Shown here: in pieces, positions 8,875 to 17,399 of the stretch
Numbering within the stretch: the stretch's first letter is position 1
How the letters are laid out: each line of letters begins with the position of its first letter
From: Oscillospiraceae bacterium
GTDB lineage: Bacteria > Bacillota > Clostridia > Oscillospirales > JAAYXM01
NCBI GenBank assembly: GCA_017439555.1
Contig: JAFSIZ010000191.1
Span: 1-45,384, forward strand
Reading direction: 5' to 3'
Length of the DNA: 45,384 nt
The notes under the pieces: model-generated
Told to the model about the DNA's origin: nothing
The model's input: the letters and a program-made list of their open reading frames with translations, nothing else
The model's database searches: none
Position numbers and translations under genes: made by a program

Positions 8875-9186
8875 TTATTTTCCCGAAAGGCGAGCAATCT
8901 CTCGCTTTAAGTCCATAATCTCAGACTTCATGCGGCTGCCGTCCTCAAGATAGTCCTTAAGCTGGGTCCTGAGGTTTTCGGCAGTCTCAAGTGCCTTATA
9001 GTATTCATCGGAAATGTTTACCGCGGAAAGAATTGCCGCCTCGATGAGCGAGAAGTTGCCTGCCTTTAAAACCTCGCTGACCTTTGCATCAACATGGGCA
9101 GCCACACGGCGTGTGTATTCTTCGTTCTCACCGCTTACAAGACGCAGCTCCACGCCGCCGATATTGACAGAAATCGCATTTTTCAT
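8875..9186 (-). CDS. zapA: Cell division protein ZapA
   Basis: This 103-residue protein has the ZapA pattern: a short beta hairpin, VNIGGVELRLVSGENEEY, then HVDAKVSEV, then a long C-terminal coiled coil. It binds and bundles FtsZ at the division ring. I chose ATG 9186 because GGAGG lies 8 bases upstream; the in-frame GTG at 9201 lies upstream of that site. It is the first gene of the minus-strand run that continues through the U32 peptidase, dut and the mre genes, and the zapA-U32 neighbourhood is common in Clostridia. Confidence 0.92.
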   Translation of the reverse strand: MKNAISVNIGGVELRLVSGENEEYTRRVAAHVDAKVSEVLKAGNFSLIEAAILSAVNISDEYYKALETAENLRTQLKDYLEDGSRMKSEIMDLKREIARLSGK

Positions 9187-9231
9187 AACCTTTACCTCCA
9201 CATAATTTGCGCAATTATATTATATACAGTA

Positions 9232-9260
9232 ATTATATCATACCGCGCAGCATATTTAAA
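9232..9260 (-). promoter_or_regulatory. Probable promoter of the zapA run
   Basis: TATAAT (9232-9237) on the minus strand is preceded by a 17-bp spacer and TTTAAA (9255-9260). A second TATAAT-like box lies at 9214-9219. The gap to the tRNA promoter holds nothing else evident. Confidence 0.45.
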
Positions 9261-9297
9261 CAGAAATTTTGTAAAGTTAACAACTTTTTTTGCGCCC

Positions 9298-9326
9298 TTG
9301 ACAATCGCGCCGCCGTGGGGTAAAAT
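9298..9326 (+). promoter_or_regulatory. Strong promoter of tRNA-Arg
   Basis: Consensus TTGACA (9298-9303), an exact 17-bp spacer and TAAAAT (9321-9326) lie 21 bases before the mature tRNA 5' end. Confidence 0.85.
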
Positions 9327-9347
9327 ATATTAGTATCGTCTGCATAC

Positions 9348-9422
9348 GCCTGCATAGTTAAATGGATATAATAAACCCCTCCTAAGGGTTAGTTACAGGT
9401 TCGATTCCTGTTGCGGGTGCCA
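9348..9422 (+). tRNA. tRNA-Arg (anticodon CCU)
   Basis: The cloverleaf folds by eye. Acceptor GCCTGCA pairs with TGCGGGT through two G-U wobbles, the D arm is GTTA...TAAT, the anticodon arm is AACCC-CTCCTAA-GGGTT, the T arm is ACAGG-TTCGATT-CCTGT, the discriminator is G, and CCA is encoded. It reads AGG codons. It closely resembles E. coli argW, a known integration site for mobile elements. The promoter is upstream and a hairpin terminator follows. Confidence 0.92.
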
Positions 9423-9430
9423 AAGGCAGA

Positions 9431-9464
9431 ACAAAAGACCGTACCGAAAGGTATGGTCTTTTGT
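9431..9464 (+). terminator. Terminator of tRNA-Arg
   Basis: A 15-bp stem with a GAAA tetraloop is formed by ACAAAAGACCGTACC and GGTATGGTCTTTTGT, with one G-U pair. The 3' arm contains a TCTTTTGT tract rather than a separate U run. Confidence 0.75.
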
Positions 9465-9466
9465 CA

Positions 9467-9533
9467 GTTAAATGGATATAAGGACTGCACTCCTAAGGGC
9501 AAATCGTACGTTCGACTCGCGCCGGGGATGCCA
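9467..9533 (+). pseudogene. Degenerate second tRNA-Arg(CCU)
   Basis: The sequence GTTAAATGGATATAA at the D arm is shared with the intact tRNA 119 bases upstream, and CTCCTAA (anticodon loop) and a terminal GCCA are also present. The anticodon stem does not pair, the T stem has a mismatch, and the 3' acceptor strand CGGGGAT has no complementary 5' strand because the upstream hairpin occupies that place. The acceptor differs from the upstream tRNA, so this is not a simple duplication; it may be the 3' part of another tRNA-Arg brought by an element integrated here. It is unlikely to be functional. Confidence 0.7.
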
Positions 9534-9536
9534 AAA

Positions 9537-9586
9537 AGACAGAACGATTCAGGTTTCAATTTTGAGCGTTCTGTCTATTATTTTAT
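9537..9586 (+). terminator. Hairpin following the degenerate tRNA
   Basis: Arms AGACAGAACG (9537-9546) and CGTTCTGTCT (9567-9576) enclose a 20-nt loop and are followed by a T-rich tract (ATTATTTTATATTG). It is plausibly the old terminator of the second tRNA. The stretch 9587-9691 is AT-rich and shows nothing else that I can name. Confidence 0.55.
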
Positions 9587-9691
9587 ATTGAATAGGTTTT
9601 CTTTATACTAACAAGGCTCTCATTAAAAAATAGTAGGAGTCAAAAAAATCTTTTCAGTGCATAATAATAATTATATCTTTTATTTTATAAT

Positions 9692-9728
9692 TCAACATCC
9701 AACTCTGAAAATTTGAGTTGGATGTTGA
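9692..9728. repeat. Perfect inverted repeat, left flank of the AlbA_2 gene
   Basis: Arms TCAACATCCAACTC and GAGTTGGATGTTGA (14 bp, no mismatch) enclose a 9-nt loop. The right arm supplies the first bases of the TTGACA -35 box of the next gene, so the site could be an operator. A sister hairpin with compensatory changes lies just past the gene's stop (11435-11470). Confidence 0.9.
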
Positions 9729-9753
9729 CAATTCGAAATTTTCGCGTTAGAAT
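9725..9753 (+). promoter_or_regulatory. Promoter of the AlbA_2/ATPase gene
   Basis: Consensus TTGACA (9725-9730), a 17-bp spacer and TAGAAT (9748-9753) are followed by AGGAGG at 9763-9768. The -35 box overlaps the end of the inverted repeat, which suggests autoregulation or control by a palindrome-binding protein. Confidence 0.8.
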
Positions 9754-9775
9754 ATTTACATTAGGAGGTGACTAT

Positions 9776-11428
9776 ATGGAAAGAATAATTCCTTTAAAAG
9801 AAACTCTTACAATAGAATTCAAAAGCGATCTTTCGAAACTAGCAAATTCCGATTTTTTTGAAGCCATTGTTGCTTTTGCCAATACAGAAGGCGGAGAGTT
9901 ATATGTTGGCGTTGAAGATGACGGGACAATCACCGGCGCCCATCAAGAGCATTTAAATCCCACTACATTAAGTGCCTTTATTGCAAATAATACTATACCA
10001 CCAATCTCGGTGCGCACAGAAGTGGTTGAAGATTTATTACCTGTCTTAAAAATATCTGTTCCAAAATCCTATAATAATGTTGTTGCAACAAGTTCTGGTA
10101 AAATATTACGTCGTAGATTGAAAGCAGATGGAACTCCTGAAAATACTCCAATGTTTCCATTTGAATTAGCAACAAGACTTTCAGACTTGCGCTTATTGGA
10201 TTACACAGCACTTCCAATTCAAGAATCAAAAATTGACGATTTGGATCCAATTGAAATAGAGAGACTAAAAAAATTGATACTTGCTTATAACGGGGATAAA
10301 ACGCTACTTGATTTGGAAAATGTGGAATTGCTTAAGTCTCTGGGGTTTGTTCGAGAAGTAGGCGATGCAGTTTTACCTACAATAGCTGGGGTATTAATGG
10401 TTGGAAAAGTTGATGCTTTAAAAAGGCACACTCCTACCATGCATTCCGCATTTCAGGTCACTGAAGGGACGAATGTTAGGGTGAATGATGACTTTGTTCT
10501 ACCAATTTTAGCTTCTATCGAAAAACTGACATCCTATTTAGAAGCATGGAATCAAGAACGTGAAATTGAAATTGGACTTTTTAGAATGCCTGCTCCTGAT
10601 TTTGATAAACGAGCTTTGCGTGAAGCTATTGTTAATGCATATAGCCATCGCGACTATTCTAAGATGGGAAGAGTAAGAGTAGCGTTTTCTGATGATGGAC
10701 TTACAATAGCAAACCCTGGTGGGTTTATCGAAGGCATTTCTGTTCAAAATTTATTAACTGCAGAACCACACGGAAGGAACCCATTACTTGCTGACGCACT
10801 TAAACGAATTGGCTTAGCAGAAAAAACTGGTCGAGGCATAGATCGTATATATGAAGGTTCATTAATATATGGTCGTATGTTGCCAGATTATTCTTCATCC
10901 ACAACCGTCACAGTTTCGTTATTTATTCCAAAATCAAATCCTGATATTCAAATAGTTCGAATGATTTCAAACGAGCAAAATCGCACAGGAAGACCTCTAC
11001 CTATAAATACATTGTTAGTTCTTAACGCTTTGAAAGATGCGCCTCGCGCAACCGTAGAAGAATTAGCAATAGTTGTAAATCTTACAGAAACCATTGTGAA
11101 AATTATTTTAGAAAAATCGGTAGAAAATGGGTTGGTTGAAGCTTTCGGAAACGGAAAAGGAAGAGGATATATTCTTTCTCGTTCTGTTTATAGCGATGAT
11201 TCTCAGCGAAGGGGATATGTCTTGCAAAAAGATATTGACAAAACTCGCCACTTAGAGTTAATTCAATCGTTAGCAAGAGAAAATGAGTTTATTTCAAAAT
11301 CTGATGTGGTGCAACTGCTGCATGTCTCTGAAGATAGAGCATATTATCTAATAAAAAAATTAGTTGAAACCAATGTTTTAAAAATTGTGCAAAAGGGGCA
11401 TTACGCAAAATATCAAATAGTTAATTGA
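9776..11428 (+). CDS. AlbA_2 (Schlafen-type) domain protein with RecG-like ATP-binding region
   Basis: The protein has 550 residues. The N-terminal AlbA_2 domain includes TIEFKSDLSK, FFEAIVAFANTEGGELYVGV and DDGTITG. The middle part is the HATPase_c_4-type region (REAIVNAYSHRDY, then IANPGGFIEG and EKTGRGIDRI). The C-terminus has two likely winged-helix segments. These proteins are usually called transcriptional regulators or ATP-binding proteins and are frequent in mobile and defence islands; the function is not established. ATG 9776 has AGGAGG 7 bases upstream. Base composition is clearly more AT-rich than in all neighbours, and the gene sits between paired hairpins next to tRNA-Arg and an integrase remnant, so it is probably acquired. 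Confidence 0.88.
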   Translation: MERIIPLKETLTIEFKSDLSKLANSDFFEAIVAFANTEGGELYVGVEDDGTITGAHQEHLNPTTLSAFIANNTIPPISVRTEVVEDLLPVLKISVPKSYNNVVATSSGKILRRRLKADGTPENTPMFPFELATRLSDLRLLDYTALPIQESKIDDLDPIEIERLKKLILAYNGDKTLLDLENVELLKSLGFVREVGDAVLPTIAGVLMVGKVDALKRHTPTMHSAFQVTEGTNVRVNDDFVLPILASIEKLTSYLEAWNQEREIEIGLFRMPAPDFDKRALREAIVNAYSHRDYSKMGRVRVAFSDDGLTIANPGGFIEGISVQNLLTAEPHGRNPLLADALKRIGLAEKTGRGIDRIYEGSLIYGRMLPDYSSSTTVTVSLFIPKSNPDIQIVRMISNEQNRTGRPLPINTLLVLNALKDAPRATVEELAIVVNLTETIVKIILEKSVENGLVEAFGNGKGRGYILSRSVYSDDSQRRGYVLQKDIDKTRHLELIQSLARENEFISKSDVVQLLHVSEDRAYYLIKKLVETNVLKIVQKGHYAKYQIVN

Positions 11429-11434
11429 TTTAAC

Positions 11435-11470
11435 TCAGGATCCAACTCGAAATTTAGAGTTGGATCCTGA
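11435..11470. repeat. Perfect inverted repeat, right flank of the AlbA_2 gene
   Basis: Arms TCAGGATCCAACTC and GAGTTGGATCCTGA (14 bp) enclose an 8-nt loop, 6 bases after the stop codon. It shares the core ATCCAACTC/GAGTTGGAT with the left copy, and both are followed within 15 bases by a related ATTTTnGCGTTA segment, so the two flanks are degenerate direct repeats of about 55 bases. No U tract follows, so it is not a typical terminator. Confidence 0.88.
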
Positions 11471-11520
11471 CTTGATTTTAGCGTTAACTGAATTGAATAA
11501 AAAGCATGCAATCCAATGTT

Positions 11521-11703
11521 TTATTCAAATATCTGCTCCAGCTTTTCTGCTGCGGTTTTATCCGAGCTCTTTAGGAAGTGGCTATATATATCTGTTGTGG
11601 TACTTGTCCTTGCATGGCCTGCTCTGCCTGCGACTGTTACCAGCGGGACGCCTGCCGCTATTTGCATTGTTATGTTTGTGTGCCGCAAGCTGTGTACTGT
11701 TCT
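11521..11703 (-). pseudogene. C-terminal remnant of a tyrosine recombinase/integrase
   Basis: On the minus strand this open stretch of about 60 codons reads as the catalytic C-terminus of a phage-type integrase. It has HSLRHTN (box II HxxR), ITMQIAAGVPLVTVAGRAGH (box II His in the GH pair) and STTTDIYSHF with the nucleophilic Tyr, then a helical tail ending at a stop codon. Upstream of 11703 the frame stays open a little but the similarity stops, and no start is seen, so the N-terminal and core domains are lost. It is the best evidence that the AT-rich island derives from an integrative element in tRNA-Arg. Confidence 0.8.
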
Positions 11704-11724
11704 ACCCCTCGCGGAGAGGATAGC

Positions 11725-11764
11725 AAAACAACTCCGAACCGAAAGGTTTTGGAGTTGTTTTTTA
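11725..11764. terminator. Bidirectional terminator after ugd
   Basis: AAAACAACTCCGAACC and GGTTTTGGAGTTGTTTT form a long stem with a GAAA loop, similar in style to the tRNA terminator at 9431. T runs occur on both sides. It lies 12 bases beyond the stop of the minus-strand sugar dehydrogenase gene and closes the 19-gene operon. Confidence 0.8.
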
Positions 11765-11775
11765 TATTCTCTTTA

Positions 11776-12990
11776 TCAATCGCGGCCGAAGATGTCTCTT
11801 GTATAAACCTTGTCCCTGACGTCGCAAAGCGCGTCTTCATAGCGGTTTGCGATAATGATATCACACATCGATTTGAAGACTGCGGCGTCTGTGACGACCT
11901 CTGTGCCGCCAAAGTCCTTTATATCGCCGAGCGTCGGTTCAAAAATCACGACCCTTATCCCCTTCTCCTCGAGGCGCTTCATAACTCCGCGGATAGAGCT
12001 CTGGCGGAAGTTATCCGAATTGCTCTTCATCGTGAGCCTGTAGATACCGACGACACAGCCCTCTCTGCTGACATTTTCTCCAGCCTTCTTCAAGACGCTT
12101 TCCGCAATGAAATCCTTTCGCGTCCTGTTGCTTTCAACGATTGCGCTGATGAGCCTTTCCGGCACATCGCGATAGTTTGCGAGCAGCTGTTTTGTATCCT
12201 TCGGCAGGCAATATCCGCCATAACCGAAGGACGGGTTGTTATAAAAGTCTCCGATGCGCGGATCGAGGCAGACGCCTTTGATAATCTGCGTTGTGTCAAG
12301 CCCCTTCATTTCCGCGTATGTATCCAGCTCGTTGAAATAGGCGACTCTCAGCGCAAGGTATGTATTGGAAAACAGCTTGACCGATTCCGCCTCTGTCGCT
12401 CCCATATAGAGAATATCGACATCTTCCCTGATCGACGCTTCTTTCAGGAGCTCCGCGAAGCTGTGTGCGACCGCTCCGTTTTCTTCCGAACAGCCGACGA
12501 TAATTCTGCTCGGATACAAATTGTCGTAGAGCGCCTTTGATTCTCTCAGAAATTCAGGGCTGAACAGAATATCCGCCTTACCGTATTTTTCAATCAGCGA
12601 TTCCGTGTAACCGACAGGCACTGTCGATTTTATGACGATTGCCGCCTTCGGGTTTAACTCAATAACCTGCTCTATGACCTGCTCCACCGCGGATGTATCG
12701 AAAAAGTTCTGCTCCGCGTCATAATTCGTCGGCGTTGCCACGATGACGAAATCCGCCTTGCGATATGCTGCCGCGGCGTCTGTTGTCGCAGAAAGGCTGA
12801 GCTTTTTTTCGCGCAGATATTCTTCTATATATTCATCGCGTATCGGCGAAATGCGCGCATTTATCAGCGCGACTCTTTCCTCACACACGTCAACGGCAAT
12901 GACCTCATTCTTCATTGCCAGCAAAACGGCGAGGCTCATCCCGACATAACCTGCACCTGCGACTGCTACGGTATATTTTTTTGCTTGCAT
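11776..12990 (-). CDS. ugd: UDP-glucose 6-dehydrogenase
   Basis: This 404-residue enzyme oxidises UDP-glucose to UDP-glucuronate with two NAD+. The N-terminal Rossmann motif [11 protein letters not shown], the central [11 protein letters not shown] and FSPEFLRE segments, and GGYCLPKD with catalytic Cys261 (Cys260 in the Streptococcus enzyme) are all present. The length matches the short HasB/Ugd group. I start at ATG 12990; a longer frame overlaps the upstream gene and lies before the Rossmann fold. It is the last gene of the operon. UDP-GlcA from this enzyme is the substrate of the UDP-xylose synthase two genes upstream. Confidence 0.95.
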   Translation of the reverse strand: MQAKKYTVAVAGAGYVGMSLAVLLAMKNEVIAVDVCEERVALINARISPIRDEYIEEYLREKKLSLSATTDAAAAYRKADFVIVATPTNYDAEQNFFDTSAVEQVIEQVIELNPKAAIVIKSTVPVGYTESLIEKYGKADILFSPEFLRESKALYDNLYPSRIIVGCSEENGAVAHSFAELLKEASIREDVDILYMGATEAESVKLFSNTYLALRVAYFNELDTYAEMKGLDTTQIIKGVCLDPRIGDFYNNPSFGYGGYCLPKDTKQLLANYRDVPERLISAIVESNRTRKDFIAESVLKKAGENVSREGCVVGIYRLTMKSNSDNFRQSSIRGVMKRLEEKGIRVVIFEPTLGDIKDFGGTEVVTDAAVFKSMCDIIIANRYEDALCDVRDKVYTRDIFGRD

Positions 12991-13006
12991 CCCCGTCTTA
13001 TCCCCC

Positions 13007-14275
13007 TCATCCAAGGATATCCTTAAAGGCACGATAGTTTTCGCTCTCTGTGCCGCGAGAGCAATAGATTGCAAATTCTACCTTCCGAAACACCTCAGGA
13101 AACTCTGAAAGCGCGGTTTTAAAGGCTTTTGCGACTATGTTCGGATCGTTTTTGAAGGCTCCGCAGCCAAAAGCACCGAGAACGAGAATTTCCGCGCCCT
13201 TTGATGCGGCCACTGCAAGCATACGCTTTGCGCGCCTTACGTGCACCTCATAGAGCCCGTCTGCATCGAGCAGCGTGTCGGGGCTGCAAAGCCCGTTTTC
13301 CGCTTCTCCCGTATATGGCGCGGCGGCGGTTATTACATCGACCTTCACCCAAGCCTCTTTTCCGATTATCTCCGCGGCGGCGCCGTCTTTCCTGAACACA
13401 ACAACATCCTTTGTATAAATCAGGGAATCGGACGCTGCATATGATCCCAGACTTTTGTTATATTGATAATAGCCGCCGCAGATTTCTTCGTCGCTCAGGA
13501 TCCTATAGAGCGTTGAACATCTGCACAGGCTTTCCTCCTGCCCCTCAAAGCCCTCCTTCACGGCGCCGCCCGGCTTTATCGGGTTTGCGAAATTGAGCAC
13601 AGCCACCCTGCTGCCGGGATATTCCCTGTGAAGGTCTGCAGCAGCTTCAAAGCTCTTTTTCCTGCTGACCTCAACCTCCTGCCCCGGCGACGGCACGGCA
13701 TCAAAAACAAGCTCGTCGCCCTCATAAATTACGGATGTATTCTGTTTTGAAAAAAGAACGGACCCGGAGAGCTCAGGCTCCTCATCAATCAGGCGCATTG
13801 TTTCCTCAAACACTTCTTTATTGAGCTCTCTTCTCCTGTTACGCGATGCTGTATCCCGGGCATCAGACGTGCGCGTGACAATGCCGATACGCCCCGTCTG
13901 CCCGCCTGACTTTTCACAGATGACGACAGAACAGCCCTGCTGCTCCAGAACCTTAAGGAGCATCGGGTGGATTTTATCGCCCTCCGAAAAGCCTTTTGGG
14001 ACAACGCCTTCGCCGCTGACTTTTATATTGAATACGTCAAACAGCTCTCTGTGGCTTATTTCCCTGATATATTCGGGAAATCCCCTCCACGCACGCTCAT
14101 TCTCTTCGCCAATCAGATATTCCATCATCTCATACGGGTCACGATAGGCCGTGGAGGCGATAAATCTTCGGCAGATATCTCCATAAAACTCAGGACTGCA
14201 ATGGAGGCAGCGCAGCTGCTCCATATCAATCGCCATCAGCTCTTCCGAAAGCCCTGCTTCGCTTGTTTGCTTCAT
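13007..14275 (-). CDS. TIGR02452/DUF2263-type poly(ADP-ribose) glycohydrolase-like protein
   Basis: This 422-residue protein has the macrodomain-like core of bacterial-type [21 protein letters not shown] followed by the catalytic GQEE (second Glu), CSTLY, then late in the protein [16 protein letters not shown]. Such enzymes cleave ADP-ribose polymers or related ADP-ribosyl links. The first 150-160 residues are an extra region ([17 protein letters not shown] leads into the standard domain) that I do not recognise. ATG 14275 has AGAGG 5 bases before it; ATG 14290 is upstream without proper spacing. Its place between ugd and UDP-xylose synthase, 16 and 22 bases away, is unusual for a DNA-repair-type enzyme. 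Confidence 0.85.
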   Translation of the reverse strand: MKQTSEAGLSEELMAIDMEQLRCLHCSPEFYGDICRRFIASTAYRDPYEMMEYLIGEENERAWRGFPEYIREISHRELFDVFNIKVSGEGVVPKGFSEGDKIHPMLLKVLEQQGCSVVICEKSGGQTGRIGIVTRTSDARDTASRNRRRELNKEVFEETMRLIDEEPELSGSVLFSKQNTSVIYEGDELVFDAVPSPGQEVEVSRKKSFEAAADLHREYPGSRVAVLNFANPIKPGGAVKEGFEGQEESLCRCSTLYRILSDEEICGGYYQYNKSLGSYAASDSLIYTKDVVVFRKDGAAAEIIGKEAWVKVDVITAAAPYTGEAENGLCSPDTLLDADGLYEVHVRRAKRMLAVAASKGAEILVLGAFGCGAFKNDPNIVAKAFKTALSEFPEVFRKVEFAIYCSRGTESENYRAFKDILG

Positions 14276-14297
14276 TATATCCTCTCTCATATCCTTA

Positions 14298-15227
14298 TCA
14301 ATATTTTGATCTGAAATATTCTATAGTTGCATCAAGCCCCTCGTCTATGCCGATCTGAGGCTCCCACCCGAGCTCGCGCTTTGCAAGCGATATATCGGGC
14401 TTTCTCTTGATCGGATCATCGACAGGCAGCTCCCTGTATATGAGCTTTGATTCCGACTCTGTTTTTCTGATGATGAGCTTTGCAAGCTCAAGAATCGTCA
14501 TCTCACAGGGGTTTCCGATATTTACAGGGCCTGTGAAGCCGTCTTTTTCCATCGTTGCGATCATTCCGCTGACAGTATCCTCAACATAGCAGAAGCTTCG
14601 CGTCTGCGAGCCGTCGCCATAGATTGTTATATCCCTGTTGTGCAGAGCCTGCACGATGAAATTCGAGACAACGCGCCCATCGTTCTCAAGCATATTCGGG
14701 CCATAGGTGTTGAATATGCGTATCACGCGGATGTCGACGTGTCGGCGGCGCTTGAAATCAAAGAACAGCGTCTCCGCGACTCTTTTGCCCTCATCGTAAC
14801 ACGCTCTCGGGCCTATCGTGTTGACATTTCCCCTATAGCTCTCGCTCTGCGGATGCATAAGCGGATCTCCATAGATTTCGCTCGTGCTCGCCTGGAGAAC
14901 TCTTGCATTGCATTTCTTTGCAAGCTCGAGCACATTCAGCGCACCCATAAAGCTTGTCTTTGTCGTCATTATCGGGTCATACTGATAGTGCACCGGGCTT
15001 GCCGGGCAAGCAAGATTATATATTCTGTCAACCTCGAGCTGTATCGGATGTATGACATCTGCGTGGACATATTCAAAATTCGGGTCGCGGTCAAGCTCGC
15101 TGATGTTCTCATATGTTCCGGTGAACATATTGTCAAGGCATATGACCTTGTTTCCCTCGTGCAAAAGGCGTCTGCACAGATGCGAGCCGATGAAGCCTGC
15201 GCCGCCTGTTACCAATATTCTTTTCAT
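14298..15227 (-). CDS. UDP-glucuronate decarboxylase (UDP-xylose synthase)
   Basis: This 309-residue extended short-chain dehydrogenase has GGAGFIGSH at 8-16, STSE at 114-117 and the catalytic Tyr144/Lys148 in [11 protein letters not shown]. The segment [16 protein letters not shown] is diagnostic of UXS enzymes, which convert UDP-glucuronate to UDP-xylose through a 4-keto intermediate. The C-terminal part, with [12 protein letters not shown] and NIGNP, is complete. It overlaps the PHP gene by 4 bases (ATGA), so the two are translationally coupled. With ugd it gives a two-step UDP-glucose to UDP-xylose route inside the operon. Confidence 0.93.
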   Translation of the reverse strand: MKRILVTGGAGFIGSHLCRRLLHEGNKVICLDNMFTGTYENISELDRDPNFEYVHADVIHPIQLEVDRIYNLACPASPVHYQYDPIMTTKTSFMGALNVLELAKKCNARVLQASTSEIYGDPLMHPQSESYRGNVNTIGPRACYDEGKRVAETLFFDFKRRRHVDIRVIRIFNTYGPNMLENDGRVVSNFIVQALHNRDITIYGDGSQTRSFCYVEDTVSGMIATMEKDGFTGPVNIGNPCEMTILELAKLIIRKTESESKLIYRELPVDDPIKRKPDISLAKRELGWEPQIGIDEGLDATIEYFRSKY

Positions 15228-16660
15228 ATTTCTTCTCTCTGTTTCATCAGATATTTCTTTTTGACAAGCCGCGCCTGCGCTCTTGCGTCCTCATCCCTTT
15301 CAGGGAAATAATAGCGGACAAGGAAATCTGCCAGCTTGACGAGGCGATGCTTTCCATAGCAGAACGGAACGCCGTTGACCGTTTCAACAGCGACGCAGCT
15401 TCCCTCCTTCAGCGCGCGGATAACGTCTTTGTCCTCTCTCGAGTCTGCCGCGACGATTGTGAAGTGCTTGCCGCAGATGCCGTCTGTCGTGTAGCGATGG
15501 GAATCCGTTATGCCGATGAGCGGCACGCCGCTGAAATCGCCGAGCATCTCCCTCACAAGCGAGGTCTGCAGGTTTGCCACATTCCATTCTCCGTAAGGCG
15601 AGCCCGAAACGAGCTCGACGCCGTCAAAACGCTTGTCCTTTCCGAGCGCAGCAAACAGCTGCTCGGGCGTATCCTTGCGGCTGCCGTCAGCATAGACGGG
15701 TTTCCAATAGGGATGAGCCAATATGCTGATTCCTCCCATACGCTTGACCTCGTCGAGAACAGCCTGTGTGTAGGCATAGCTCTCGACGTTACAGCCGATA
15801 TCCTCCGCTTCTCTGATAATTTTTCTGACGGTCTCCGTCTTTGCGAGAGCGGCGCTGAGAAATGTGCGGTCTATCGGCTTTTCCGTGCCAAGTGCCAGAA
15901 TGTGCATCGGTGAAAACGAGAAGGCATATTCCTCGCCGAGGATTACCGTCAGCTCAAGCCCGAGCTCCTTCGCCCTCTGCTTTGCGACGACAGAGCCTTC
16001 AAAGTTGTTGTGGTCTGTCACCGCGATGATATCCATACCCCGCTCTCTTGCCGAGGCGGCGACAAGCTCAGGCTCTTCGATTCCGTCTGAATACGTCGTG
16101 TGCATATGAAAATCAGCCTTGTAGAATTGCTTGCAGGCAAGGTCGTCCTCAAGCGCATAGACGCAGGTCTCGAGCATAAGAGCCTCCTGCCCGTCGAGAA
16201 TATAGAACACGCTGATGTTATAGCGGTCCTCGTGGTCAAACTCGCAATCAAGCTCAATCACCCTGTTTTCCGCGCGGACAACGGCAGAAAACGGCGTATA
16301 TCCCTCTGCCGGATGATACGGATAGTCATAATAAGGCGATACAATAACCCTGAACTCTCCCGAAAGCCGCTGATGCTTATACCTGCTTCCGATGCGCAGT
16401 CTGACAGGCTTTCTGACGGGATAGATAAGCTCCTCCGGCGCATAATACGCCGTCTCCTTTGCTATCAGCGGAAGATGCTTTGCAAAGAACGCCTTTTCGC
16501 CATCGAGGCGAGCGATGTTCTCATCGATTATCTTCTTGACCTCTTCGCGCGAAAGCCCCTTCTTTTCGACTATATCCTCAAGGGCTTTTTTATATTTTGC
16601 CCTTATCCACATATTGTCTTCATAGACCTGCGCGATATATTCAAGCGCTTCATTTTTCAT
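15224..16660 (-). CDS. PHP domain metal-dependent phosphoesterase with N-terminal extension
   Basis: The protein has 478 residues. The first 190 or so contain a helical region and a beta-rich module of unknown type. The PHP domain then shows the full metal set: [26 protein letters not shown] and GITDSHR. Related proteins hydrolyse phosphate esters (polyP-, histidinol-phosphate- or nucleotide-type substrates), and the substrate here is not predictable. ATG 16660 is preceded by AGGAG 10 bases upstream; longer frames run into the upstream gene. It may release a phosphate from a pathway intermediate or process a nucleotide by-product. Confidence 0.88.
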   Translation of the reverse strand: MKNEALEYIAQVYEDNMWIRAKYKKALEDIVEKKGLSREEVKKIIDENIARLDGEKAFFAKHLPLIAKETAYYAPEELIYPVRKPVRLRIGSRYKHQRLSGEFRVIVSPYYDYPYHPAEGYTPFSAVVRAENRVIELDCEFDHEDRYNISVFYILDGQEALMLETCVYALEDDLACKQFYKADFHMHTTYSDGIEEPELVAASARERGMDIIAVTDHNNFEGSVVAKQRAKELGLELTVILGEEYAFSFSPMHILALGTEKPIDRTFLSAALAKTETVRKIIREAEDIGCNVESYAYTQAVLDEVKRMGGISILAHPYWKPVYADGSRKDTPEQLFAALGKDKRFDGVELVSGSPYGEWNVANLQTSLVREMLGDFSGVPLIGITDSHRYTTDGICGKHFTIVAADSREDKDVIRALKEGSCVAVETVNGVPFCYGKHRLVKLADFLVRYYFPERDEDARAQARLVKKKYLMKQREEI

Positions 16661-16667
16661 CGTTTTC

Positions 16668-17399
16668 TCACTCCTGTATTCTGCGTATGAGCTCTGCCGA
16701 CGGGATGTCGCAAAGCTCCTCTGTATCATACGGCTGTGCTCTCCGATATTTTTTGCCGAGCATAAAGCCATCTACCGTCATCTCATATTCGCCGTTTTCC
16801 TCTCTCAGGCTGTAGCAGCCCTTGCGGCACAGCAAGGGATCGCATCTCCCTGTCTCATATTCGAGATAGCATACTCTTCCGACCGTCTGATACCCTATCA
16901 CGGCATCGGAGAAAAACGGCACAAGCCCGAAGCCTGCAAGCCTTTTGGCAAGAGCCCCGTCGCCCGTTTCCATTCCGCAGAAATTCCTTTTGCAAAGAAA
17001 TTTAAGAAACTCATCGGAAAAGCGAAGCTCCCTGACGCGCCCGAGTTGCCCCCAGACTGTCCTTAAATTTTTAAACTCGCGCGAGATAAGCTCTGCTGTG
17101 CCGAAATCCTGAACGATGACGAAGGACTCCTTTTTATAACCGTCCATCATTCCGAGGATTGATGCGACCTCGTCTCTGTTGCGCGAGGTTACATACAGCG
17201 GCGCCTGATATATGGCAGTCTTTTCCGAGGAAAGGACTCTGTTCATCATAAGCACAAGCTCTGAGATGCCGCCGCGGAACATACGTTTATTACACAGCGC
17301 ATCACCGAGAATTATGCCCTTGACATCGCCGTCTCCGCAAAGGCTTTCGAGGATCTTCGCATCATAGCTCTCATATGCCACAAAATATTTATCCATCAT
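16668..17399 (-). CDS. U32-like protein, UbiV-type partner
   Basis: This short (243-residue) U32-like protein lacks the classic N-terminal APAG signature but has the TIM-barrel rhythm and a late Cys group, CYLEYETGRCDPLLCRKGC. It is immediately downstream of, and 4-base overlapping (ATGA) with, a U32 protein resembling UbiU. In proteobacteria UbiU and UbiV form a heterodimer with [4Fe-4S] clusters that hydroxylates the ubiquinone ring without oxygen. I infer an analogous pair here; Cys spacing is similar but not identical to UbiV. The start is chosen at ATG 17399, five bases after GGGGAG. Confidence 0.7.
   Translation of the reverse strand: MMDKYFVAYESYDAKILESLCGDGDVKGIILGDALCNKRMFRGGISELVLMMNRVLSSEKTAIYQAPLYVTSRNRDEVASILGMMDGYKKESFVIVQDFGTAELISREFKNLRTVWGQLGRVRELRFSDEFLKFLCKRNFCGMETGDGALAKRLAGFGLVPFFSDAVIGYQTVGRVCYLEYETGRCDPLLCRKGCYSLREENGEYEMTVDGFMLGKKYRRAQPYDTEELCDIPSAELIRRIQE

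Noticed and set aside
9467-9533. Second functional tRNA-Arg
   Set aside because: The anticodon stem does not pair and there is no 5' acceptor strand, so I annotate it as degenerate.
11435-11470. Simple intrinsic terminator for the AlbA_2 gene
   Set aside because: There is no U tract after the stem and the same palindrome occurs upstream of the gene with covarying bases, so a terminator alone does not explain it.
11578-12540. A 320-codon plus-strand open frame
   Set aside because: It spans the integrase remnant, a terminator and the antisense of ugd; no family resemblance is seen.
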